NCBI GenBank assembly: GCA_001655205.1
Contig: LPNZ01006811.1
Location: 60,316 to 124,315 of the forward strand
From: Lenisia limosa
Taxonomy: Eukaryota > Breviatea
Direction of reading: 5' to 3'
DNA length: 64,000 nucleotides
Of this stretch, positions 1 to 10,222 are shown piece by piece. Below the pieces are notes generated by a model that worked only from the letters and a program-made list of their open reading frames with translations, had not been told where the DNA came from and did not search any database. Positions within the stretch are counted from its first letter, which is position 1. Each line of letters begins with the position of its first letter. The position numbers and the translations under genes are program-made.

Positions 1-971
1 TTTGACAACAACTTCCAACTGATTGATGTTAAAAGAGAATAATTGAAATGAAAACCGTATCAGACTCAGAATAGGCCTTCTTAAAGGGAGTTAAAAACAC
101 CTTGGTCCTTTATGACCACCACCTCTCACTTCAGATTCACAACAATGGTGATGACTTAACAGCCTTCAACTGTCGACACACTCTCCTAACGCCTTCTCAT
201 GAATTGTTGTGCTGCTATCAGAGTCCCTAAAACGGTGAAAACTGTCAACCATTCACGAAATTACTGTTCCAAATCACCAATCATTGTGAACATAGAAGTG
301 GTTCTCTGTTTGGAGGTCTCAGAAGTTCATTTCAAGGCGTACACGAAAATTGTGAAGTCTTCCTGCCGAATCGCCGCTCCCAAAGTGACTTTCACTTTCA
401 AAAGAGAACACTACAAAAGTTAATAACAACTCACTCGTTTCCATGGCATTTCATCTTTTCTCTCTTGACATATCCCCCAAAAACTCACCAAAGCCTTCCC
501 CTTGGAATCTGACAGTGTCAGCTGTATTCGAGCACTTCAAGCAGCAAGATAAGAAAGCAGTTCGGCAGTCTGAAACTCCTTCTTTCTAAATCAGCGAAAT
601 TCCTCAAACACAAAGGAATAGTCTGGAATAGAAACTTTTCAAAGCAGATTCAAAGTGTTTTATTAGGTTATAAGAGAATAATTGTCGCTTACACCAGGAA
701 ACAGAGCTGTTATGATTTGGTGATGGTGTCACGGTGTCTCTTTGCGTCCCAAATCCTCAATAAATATCTACACAAGTCACAAAATAGGGATGAAAAAGAA
801 CAAACTTACATTTTCATAAAATGACCTGGGGAATCATGTCTGCTGTGATTACCACAAATCTGCCAGTAGTCAACAACAGAGGTATCCGCTCTCAATATCC
901 TCATCAAACTCCAAAATGGCGTGTCATGTTACTGGGACTCGGACTTTTGCACATGAAGTCCACGCACAGTG
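1..971. other. No gene resolved
   Basis: Several short frames exist on both strands, but none joins into a convincing exon chain. A minus-strand stretch near 500-600 encodes a Cys-rich piece (DCRTAFLSCCLKC) that could be an exon of a gene running off the left edge. The words at 17-32 and 45-58 resemble the sequence at 4376-4391 and 4414-4427 inside the ADAM gene (AACTGATTGATG and GAAAACCGTAT), which hints at a decayed duplicate of that exon. Confidence 0.3.
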
Positions 972-1264
972 TCATTTTGAGCTACTTAGTTCTTGAAATG
1001 TAATTTCATTATGAATCAGCCAGGTACTCAAGGTTACAAGTTCAAATTGTCCCGTGTGCATCATGTGGAAGTTCTTTTGTCAACACTCTTGACATAAACG
1101 CATAAACTCATCAAATGCTCATCAAATGTCATTAACGAAACAGCTATAGACAGTTTTTTTGGATTGGAGATTTTTGGGTGTAAAGAACAGGAAAACTTAC
1201 CAAATATAGTAAGTTCAATATTGCTCTTTGCTCTCAGCCATTTTTCTTTCATCACCATTTCCAT
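972..1264 (-). CDS. Possible small hypothetical protein
   Basis: A possible two-exon frame. Exon 1 starts at an ATG at 1264 and is rich in Lys and Glu. A GT-AG intron with TTGAC just before the acceptor leads to a second exon containing TGQFELVTLSTWLIHNE and a TGA stop at 972. The join keeps phase only if the donor is the GTTTCG near 1145, which is a weak donor. I recognise no family, signal peptide or membrane segment. It may equally be non-coding sequence downstream of the ADAM gene. Confidence 0.22.
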
Positions 1265-1901
1265 GTCGTTTAACGAATATTTAACAAGCTTGTAACATTG
1301 CTATTGTTTTATTTGATGCTTAAGAATTCTCAATTTGATGTAAATAAGTTCGTACTTTGATGCAATTTCCGACACATGTCAAGGCCCCACTCTTGAACTC
1401 TTGAAGATGGAGCGTATACTATATATCATATGCTCTACCACTCCTCCTAGTCACCACATTTGTTCTGGACTTGTTATTCTTTACTGCTCTCAGCACTTGT
1501 AACATTATGGGAATATTGGTCATTTCAAGATTCCAGAAGCAGACGTTTTCGTTTCAACTATGAGTATCTTTTGGCAAGGTGACAACAACAGTATTTAGGT
1601 GGTGGTATTCCAATCCAGATTATGCTTTACCAGTTTGGTGAAGGTGAGACATTGTTATTAACATTATCGTACCTCCACAACTTTTGATAGAATTGACTTC
1701 TTTAGCTGGGAAATTCTCTTTTGGGAGAGCACTCGAACAAACAAGAACGAGAGGTAAAAATGGGTTGATTTTCCGTCACTTTTGTTTGTCTTCATTTCAA
1801 AATATTAGATCTGAAATAATACATGCATTTGGAATAGTTGAATTGGTGGAAGGAAACATGTGAAGAAAAAAACCGAAAAATAACATTATACATCACGCAT
1901 A

Positions 1902-4900
1902 TCAGATGACAATATCATCCAAAGTGTCAGTAGCCACTAAAGTAGGCCCTGTTCTGAAGCATTTAATACGGTTACAGCCAAACCTTGACGGGGTTGCTGA
2001 TACCCTTGTATGTATTGAATCAAGGTCAACCGGAAGAGACGTTTGGTCCTTAGCCTTTTGAAGAGTTCTCTCTAAAGCAAAGTGACAATCGCCAAAGGGC
2101 AATTTCAGTATGACATCCATCAAACTCACCATTTTTGTCTCTTATTACATTAAGAGGTTTTATCGCATCAGTCCGTCCTATACATGTGGCTGGTATAAAG
2201 CCTAGTCTGAAGTCGACATCCACCAAAAGCCAACCACGAGGGTGCTATTGAGTTAACCTCCAAAAGGACGTACCTCTCTAAGAACAGTAACAGGTGTACC
2301 AACTGAAACGGTAATCTCGGCCTCTGACAGACCATAGTGTGGTGCTAACACCTAGTATTATGTCAAACCAATTACGGAAACGGCCTACCGAATGACTCTT
2401 ATAAGGGACTATGCTGCTGAGGGCGAATTCTATAGATGTCAATTTCAGGCAATTGACAAACCGGGGTCAAATTGGTAGAGAGGAGCTTGACAAGGGGGGG
2501 CGTAGTAGGCATCAAGGAAAGCGTCACAGTGGCGGTACTTCATACATGACTAAATTCAAGTCAGTCCCTGTGCTGATTAACTTGTCCCAAGCATACCGCA
2601 GATTTAGCCCTGCTCCGTGTCCTAGAGAATGATCAAGACTGCACACTTGTTATCTTACATAATATGACTTGTAGAAAAAGAAGGCTGGAACTTCTCAGAA
2701 GAGCTGAACAATGAAGATGAATGTGACAGTTGAAAGAAAAACCTCAAAACCAACTGGGTGGATGGGCATCTTCCTCTCGAGCCTGTTGCAATGAATTTCC
2801 CTTTCTTTGGTAGGGATTCTTCCAAATCTGGTTCCGAAGAACAACAGAAAATTCCAGCTGAGAGGGTCGAACTAGTTCTGACAAAGTCATCGCTATGCTG
2901 ACTGGATTTGGAATGCTGAGACGATGCAATACTTCCTCTTCGCTTCGATGACTGAACAGTATATGGCTGGAGCCTATGTGGAACTTCGGACCTTGTAACC
3001 GAAGCGTCAGCAGTTGTAGTCTACATAGTAAATTTGCCTCGCACAAACCGACCTCGTCATTTGTTGCACTGTTACTAAACTCTGCCTGCTTCTTTTCTTT
3101 TAAAACAAAATACACAACTACGCAAAGAAACATACTTGTACCCATCTGCAGTGTCAGATTCAAATGATTGCCGTAATAAGCCTACAGCAATAACCACAAT
3201 ATCCACATTTGATGATGCGGATGAAGCGGGTTCACTGGCGGCTCCCTTGGTACTCTCAGATGATGATACTGTCGTTTCTAGACTGTCACTGAACTTTAGT
3301 CCTACCACCAGGGTCATTTTCAACGGGAACGTGAGAAGGGAAAGCAGCGTCTTGTGAGAACTTCAACATGGCGCCTGTTGCAACATATGATCTACTGATT
3401 AGTTCAAACACACTTGCCCACTTGCCACTATCAAGGCTTAATTGCAGTTGCAAAGTTCTATTTGAAGGAACTCCTCCCAGTGGACAGTGTATCTGCCGCA
3501 ATGAACATGCAAAATTGTCCTACCAAAGAGCTTGTAATTGCAGTACCATGAGTGATTAGTGCTGCATCCCCAAGTTCACCATATCTACAAGATCAATGAC
3601 TTGTTCACAGTCCAAACCTGCATAGAACATTGCTGCTCGCAGCCTTCAAGTACGACCCGTGAACCTCTATGTAACCCCTGGTTGAATCAGAGTCTGAGAA
3701 GGTGTAACCAACGAGAGGGCGAAAAGTGGCACCACTTCAGGTTCGAGGAATGCCACTTCTGGTACACGGAAAACCGTAATCTAAAATGTTATCACAGCGT
3801 TGACTGCAGCCTACTTGAATCGTATCACCATGCAACTTCCCAGGCTTTGCAAGTTGAATGGACTGGAAAATGAAAAGGAATCTCATCTTACCATTTCTCC
3901 TGTTTCATACAGAGGAGGTATAGAGCATTTCAGTGTAGTTCTCCCCGTAAATATACATGCATCTGAGAGAAAAAACGCTCCAATTATGAGATCAAAGATA
4001 TCACTGTGGTATTATTGTGAGGTAAATTGGAGTCCAACCCTGATGACTGGATATCGCTTGTGCTGAGGTCAATCGAGGTGGTAAGGATGGATGAAATGGC
4101 CAATGGGAATACAGCGATGATGTTAGGTGATTGAGGCCCATTGATAACTTCAATGCAATTAGATTTCCAGCAGCTAGATTGTAAAACTGACAAGTGTACC
4201 CTTACATATGGTTTTCATAGCAGTGTTCATCTTCACTACAGGTTGGAAGGCACATGTTGTCCTGGCACGCTAGTCCATTAGGACACATTGTCGGAGGTCT
4301 TCAACGATAAGTTGCTCTGACAATTACAACACCTACAATGATCGGCATTGTCCCTGATAGCAAACACCATTGGAACTGATTGATGAAGAAGTTAAACAAG
4401 TGGAGTTATCTGTAATGTGAAAACCGTATGAGGTCAAACCAGATCCACAAGTGATCCCATTTTCCAGAAGAATGCAAGAGCCGAGGGCGGAGCACACCTG
4501 ACAAGTTCCACTGCATTGAGATTGACAGCATCTAATTAATGAGAATAAAACGTTTGAATTGCTGCTTGAAACATACCTACCACCATTACAGACTCCAGAT
4601 GAGCATTCGAGACTTGAAGTACAAAGACTGCCGGGGGTCTTGTTGATAAGATCACAATGGCACTTACTTTTTTCAAAGAATCACAAATATGCACTTCACA
4701 GGTCATTTCAGAATCAGGTTTAGTTAAATTGGCACATTTGAAATAACTACACATAAGATGCAAAATAAACTCACCTGACCATGATATCTGTATCTCGCAC
4801 ACACCAGATATTGCGTATTTTGACACTCTTTTGGTCATTTATTGTGCAAAGAGGGGAGCAGGAAGACCACTCAGATGATTTCCATTCATAATCAACCACT

Positions 4901-7900
4901 AGAGAATTGTTAGTGTCTTCAATCTAACCTGAGCATGTTGGTATAAGTGGGAGTGAACCATCACTTTCACAAAGGAGAGCAACGGCAGATTCAGATGGCT
5001 CATTGACAGAAAAGCGATACCCTGAAGTATAAGAACTTAGTACAGCACACCAATATCACATTTTAGGACACAGTTGGTCCCAGCTTCAACATCATCACAG
5101 TTATGAGTAGCATGGTCGACATGACCTAATGCACATCTAAAAGTTTAACCCATTCCAACTTTGTTACACACATACTTGCAATTTTCAGTATTACAGTCCT
5201 GCTGAAGAATTGGAGACGGTCCACAGAATTCTTCCAGACCCAAGTCACCATTAAGATATTCACAAGTAGCATTTCGAAACTACAATGTCAAAGAAACATC
5301 AAACTCACCATGACCCCTCCGCCACATGAAGTTGTACATTCGGTCCAATTAGTGAGAACCCAATTTGGGCACGCTTCAGGGTTACAGGCAGTGACCATCT
5401 CAAAGTTAAAATAAAACATTAAGTTTTCTTACTTGGGGCCCCAAGCCGTCACATGCAGCGAGTGGAACAGTCAACCCATTTGACTCACAGAGTACCTGAC
5501 AGTTAAAACTGCAATATTAGACACTCACCAATCGTGTCAATATTCCTCCACCACAAGGTTTATCGCAATCTGTCCAATTGGATCTAGAACATCAGTGCAA
5601 ATTCTCAAAGGATCCCTCACTTAATCACCCAGTCTGCATGACAAATGGGGTTTAAACATTCTCTTGTTGATGGTGGTGGAGGAACGTCACATTTGTCAGC
5701 AGAATAAATAGTCCCTGAAGTCAGGCGATGTTCTAAATATCCCCACCTTCGGAATCAACACATCGTACAATGCGATTTTGCGTTCCCTGTGTTAAGCAGC
5801 CAATGCAAGGGCCCCACTTTCCAGTCTCCCATTGGATTGAGGAACTTTTCAGAATGGGAAGCGATGTGCAAGTACCAGATCTGAGCTGTCATTTGTGCCA
5901 GAGGAACCAACCGGCACAATGAGCCATTTTCATCACACAACACCCCGTCTGGGTAAGACAATGCAGGTGTGTAGAACCAGCAGACTGAAGCTCCCTAAAA
6001 GAAAACAATTAACGACACTATCCAGGTACAATGTTAAAACCATCCTGGCCAACCTCTGGTACACATTTTTGATTTGAACATTGAGGGTATCCTGGGCACA
6101 GGGACCAATTTCCTTCTGGCCATAGAGTATCACAGGTCTGTTGTTGGCTTTGACAAGTACCCTCGTAACACCTATCATGTCAAATTAACTCCAAGTCAAA
6201 CCTAGCTTGTGAAATGCCTGAATTAGAAGCATAACCATCCACACATATGGAACCTGGCGCCACAACACGATCTGATTTGTTATCACAAAAACACTGACCA
6301 GGACAATCTGACGTTGTACCCGAGCAGGAGTCTTCAATATCACATTGACCTGATGCTTCACGACAGATGAATCCCTCTGGCTGGAAACGGCAATATGATG
6401 TGCAACATGCGTCTAAGGAGCTAAAAGAGTCATATTACCATCTTCTTGGAACAAACCTGCATTCTGCACCTGCCGCAAAAATACAAAGTTCTGTGCAGCA
6501 TTTGTCTTCAGAACACCCCAGAGGCCCACAGTCACAGTCTTCACCATCGTCAACAATACCATTACCACATGACTCTAAACTGGCCGTTCCAGGGTCTAAT
6601 AATCAGATGTCATTTGCTTGTACTTACCATCCACATCAATGCAAGTATTAGAAAGCCCAGAGAGAAATGTGTCAATATTGTCACTTGACTCTTTCGTCCA
6701 AAACGATGTTTGTGTTGTTGATGTTTCATGCATAATCTGGATGTAAAATGGACAATGTTGCTTACCGAATTCGGAGTATCAATATGCGAAAGTCCAAGGT
6801 TGTGTCCAATCTGTAAAGTTAGTAAACCAATGACAAACTTCATGAGCTATGACAATCGATTGAAGAAAAGAAGTTCTTGAGAAGTGGGGAGCAGTGCTCG
6901 AGAGTGAGGATGAATATCCAATTTGGCTGCACATTCCTAAAATAATGACAACTTCTGAAATGGACAGTGGCTCACCGCCAACGTAGCCATAACCCATAAT
7001 GTTGTCTTCAAATGAGAGTCCTCTACAACTGTAATAAACAATACAGCCCAACGTCAAAAGATGCGCATTATCACTGAACACTTCAAAGTCTGACAACCAG
7101 TCCTTGAACGCGGTAAGTAACTCCCCAGGTGAAGGATCAACAAGATCCCAAGGGTCAGATGCTAAATGGTCATCCAAGTTGAGTACTGATTACCGGTGAA
7201 GGCTGAAATGCTCTTTGCTCGAAGTCGCACCTAAAGGTTTGTTAAAAGTGGATTAGTCACCAACCTGGACTTTGGCCATTTCATCTCTCATTTGAAATAT
7301 TAAATCGGCACCATTTAAAAGAGCTAATGCAGAATCCAGTGTGGAATCACCATTACCTGATATGTCAATTTACAGCAAATTTCCCACGAATGTATCTTTT
7401 GTGATCGCTGAACAATGCTACTTCAATGAACCTAAAACGTCAGTACCGCATTTATTGAATTGAGTTCGGACCTTGTTGATGATTCTCCACGCTTGGCGTC
7501 CCTACGTTTCGGTTGGAGAGGACTTGTAGGCGCCTTTGGATGATGAATGCAGTTTGACATTTGCTAAAGAGAATAAGGAACAGTATCAACATCTGTGTGT
7601 CAAATCCACCAACTGGGGCTTCCTGCCAAGCTATAATCCAGTCAAGAGAGTCAGCCACTGGCTAAATCGTGTCAGGCAGGCAAAAAAGTAACATACCATT
7701 TCACGAACTTTTCCTGCAATTTCAGAAGCAAACTTCTTAAAAGTGCCCAGTGACTCCAAAATTATTGAATAGTTTCGGAACTGCACAGTTATACCTTTTA
7801 TTCTCCTCTTCTCCTCTTACTGCAACAAAACCACTGAATCCGGAACACATTGAGATTGCAGCGTGTCCGTATTCCTACTGAGTTGACCAATATTAGAACC

Positions 7901-8418
7901 TACATTCGTTGTTTGATCAAGCACTTGTCCTTGGTAGTGGCAATTAACGATGTTGGCAGTGGCGTAGCTCTGTGGCGATAGCAGCTGAATGTCATTCCAA
8001 CAGGCGACCTACCGAGTCACTCCGATGCAAGTCAATGACGAACGCCTAAATCGTTAAAACAGAAGTTCGTCAAAGTTGTGGACTCACACTATTGAATGCC
8101 GAGATCTTAATACCAAATTCTGTCGTTGGGTACTGCCCATGGGCATCGCGCGTTACTCGACCCTTAGACTGTTCAGAAGCCGGAGTAATTCACAACCGAA
8201 CACAGCTACAAAAATGCTGTCGCATTCCTCTTTATATGAGCATAATTATTTCTCCCCAAACCCGTTTGACTTGAACAAGATCGAAGTTCGTGGATGTAGT
8301 TTCATCGTGTATGGTGACCGCTCCTTGGAGTAGGTTAGGCACGGGGGCGTCACTTACTCAATGAGCAAACACAACAGAAAAAGAACAAAAGGAAGGAGGC
8401 TGGTTGAAATCTGAACAT
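1902..8418 (-). CDS. ADAM metalloprotease-disintegrin with TSP1 repeats, transmembrane segment and C-terminal SH3 domain
   Basis: Membrane-anchored zinc protease of family M12B (reprolysin/ADAM). The start at 8418 opens a signal peptide (MFRFQPASFLLFFFCC). Then follow a propeptide with the ADAM-typical CHYQG segment near 7930, a furin-like site KRRDAKR near 7500, and the catalytic domain. The zinc motif HEIGHNLGLSH is split by an intron after HE (about 6780-6844), and the Met-turn IMH is in the next exon. The disintegrin domain (CGNGIVDDGEDCDCG, about 6540) and ADAM Cys-rich region follow. Next are about four TSP1 modules (WGPC, SNWTDC, WTECTTSCGGG and EWSSCSP, 5850-4700), a sushi-like Cys module, a second Cys-rich module (about 4560-4210) and a less clear region. 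A hydrophobic span (VDIVVIAV joined to MGTSMFLCVVVYFVL) lies near 3210-3110. A Ser-rich tail leads to an SH3 domain at about 2351-2170 (SEAEITVSVG, RGWLLV, LGFIPATCI). All catalytic residues are present. The exon join just upstream of the span is uncertain; otherwise phases agree. Confidence 0.88.
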
Positions 8419-9605
8419 AGAACCTTATTTATAAGTATTCAGCTTGGGGAAGGCTGCTATAAAGTCATTGTCAATCAACAGTGTGATCCCAAAAAAATTC
8501 TAGCATGATTTGAGAGAATTTACATCCTATAATTAATTCACTGATAATGGTAATATATAATACACTTAACCAGAACAAGATTCCAAGGTTATTACACTTG
8601 TTCGGAAGAGCTGGCAATGGTCCAAACTTGCGCTCAGGCTTGCCTTTTTGGCAAAAACCGCATGTCCTGTGCCCCTTTTGTTTGGACGACTTGGTGGCTT
8701 ATCGTGGATTTCAATCGATAGGGTGAGGTTGTTTTACTGGATTCCCAACAGACTTTTCATCTAGCCTTACCTCCCAGCTTCCTTCTCTTGTTACTGGCGC
8801 TGTATTTTCCCTAGAAATCTCTTAAGACCCAAATCTACGAAATTGACACACCCTCATGTTGAATGGGTAGCTACCGACCGTACTCTGACCCTCAACTTCT
8901 CGCTCTTGACGCTGACGAGCCAATTGCAGTCACCTTTCGGTCCACACTCGAGAAGGCCTCCACTTTTGAGCTTTTGTTTTCCGAAGGGACGGATGTGTAC
9001 TCGGCCCTCTACCCTGACGATACGGTTTGCGATCAAGGACCTGGTGTATATCCTCGGAACCAGAAATATCAGGAAAAGGATGTTCACCATCGCTTTATTC
9101 CTATAATGCAGTACCTCACCTTTTTAGCTTCCCTCTGTTTGTTTTTCAATGAAAGGCAAGGTAGCACCCGTGCCCATTTCCAAGGCGCAGATACAGGGTA
9201 TGGGAGATGATTAATAGGATGAGGAAAAACAAATAATGATAGGAGTATTTTTTCATATATCAAGATTACCGACCTTACTTTGGTGATAGAAATGAAATAG
9301 GGGGGGGGGGTGATAAACAGAAACAACAAACGAAAATGTAACATAGGATCCAACCCAACTTGGATCCAACTGTCTTTTTTCGTTGCTTGTGTGGTTTTGC
9401 ACAACTTATCAATATGTTGAAGACAAACAAGATAGCAATTAGCAATAATCAACACTTGACATTTATCAGAGTTGACTATTTCAGATATCTCATTGTTTGA
9501 ACGCAATTTATCCGAATTCCACAAGAACATGGGTAAATCTCGGCATTTCTTTGTTTGTGAGAGGGGAATTGATACTTAAAAATAAGACCAATATTTTATC
9601 CACTG
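8419..9605. other. Mostly intergenic; one possible small coding exon
   Basis: The interval holds the upstream region of the ADAM gene and a relatively GC-rich open frame on the plus strand from an ATG at 8863, beginning MGSYRPYSDPQLLALDADEP. If a 43-nt GT-AG segment starting at GTGTACTCGG is removed, it continues into DLVYILGTRNIRKRMF. The composition looks coding and unlike its AT-rich surroundings, but I recognise no family and could not close a full model. A G10 tract lies at 9301-9310. Confidence 0.3.
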
Positions 9606-9972
9606 ATGGATCTTTCAGGCTTCTCAATGATACTCATGCTCATCGGGCTTGTCTGTCTCTACTCAACTACCATCACTTGTAGTGTGCTCGGATATGACCA
9701 CGTTGTGAGTTGGGGCTTGGCTGTGGTGCCCATCAATTACATGTATCGATATCATAACTAGATTGTTGCTCTTGAGATGTATAAATGATACAATGGCATT
9801 TTATTGGCCTGCTACATTTGATTATGTTCTAACACTTTAGATTGAGAAGCTTCCTTCCTTATCTTCATTCTCTCTGTTTGCTCTTTTGGCCATTTCGCTG
9901 AGATTATCTTTCCTTTATCTCAAAGAAGACAAGTGGGTGAAGGGTTTGAAACAATTTCAGTTTCAGTCATAA
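9606..9972 (+). CDS. Small multi-pass membrane protein
   Basis: An ATG at 9606 opens MDLSGFSMILMLIGLVCLYS, a hydrophobic first segment. It continues through SWGLAVVPINY, then a 19-nt intron at 9743-9761, LLLLRCINDTMAFYWP, a 15-nt intron at 9826-9840 (GTTCTAACACTTTAG), and finally SLFALLAISLRLSFLYLKED before a TAA at 9970-9972. That gives about 110 residues with three or four likely membrane spans. The size and the SW-aromatic-VP pattern loosely recall the TMEM203/TMEM185 type of small ER proteins, but that is only an impression. Without the 15-nt intron the protein would end about 40 residues earlier. Confidence 0.55.
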
Positions 9973-10222
9973 CAAACCAGGCTGATGTATGGTGCAAACC
10001 GAGTTCTTTCTGCCTATCATGTGACTTTCAAAACAGCTTCTGGTCAGCTGTTTATTCATCGAGATGAGATAGAGTAGACCCATGTATGTTTCACTTCCCT
10101 TCTAGTTTTTGACTTGTTTATTTAATGTTTACCTCAAAAAGGGGCAAAATCTTAATCTAATGTACACATCTTAGGGTATTGCTTCTTGACCTAACAACAG
10201 CAAAGCTCTCTAAAACGTGAGA

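Noticed and set aside
199-423. Plus-strand open frame of 74 codons
   Set aside because: No conserved features and no splice partners; the opposite strand has an equally open Cys-containing stretch, so neither is supported.
3075-3323. Single-exon reading through SLETTVSSSE into KYVSLRSC
   Set aside because: Splicing a 40-nt GTAGG-CTGCAG intron instead gives a continuous membrane span (VVIAV to MGTSMFLCVVVYFVL) and agrees with the downstream SH3 phase.
7425-7439. A 15-nt intron GTACTGACGTTTTAG in the ADAM gene
   Set aside because: Phase fails. A 40-nt intron beginning GTCCGAACTC with the same acceptor restores RFIEVALFSDHKRY in frame.
8854-9090. Minus-strand open frame opposite the 8863 frame
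   Set aside because: Arg/Val-rich composition typical of the complement of a GC-rich coding exon; the plus-strand reading looks more coding.
9301-9310. G10 tract as a regulatory quadruplex
   Set aside because: A single homopolymer run without further G tracts; similar runs occur beside many assembly gaps and are more simply simple-sequence DNA.
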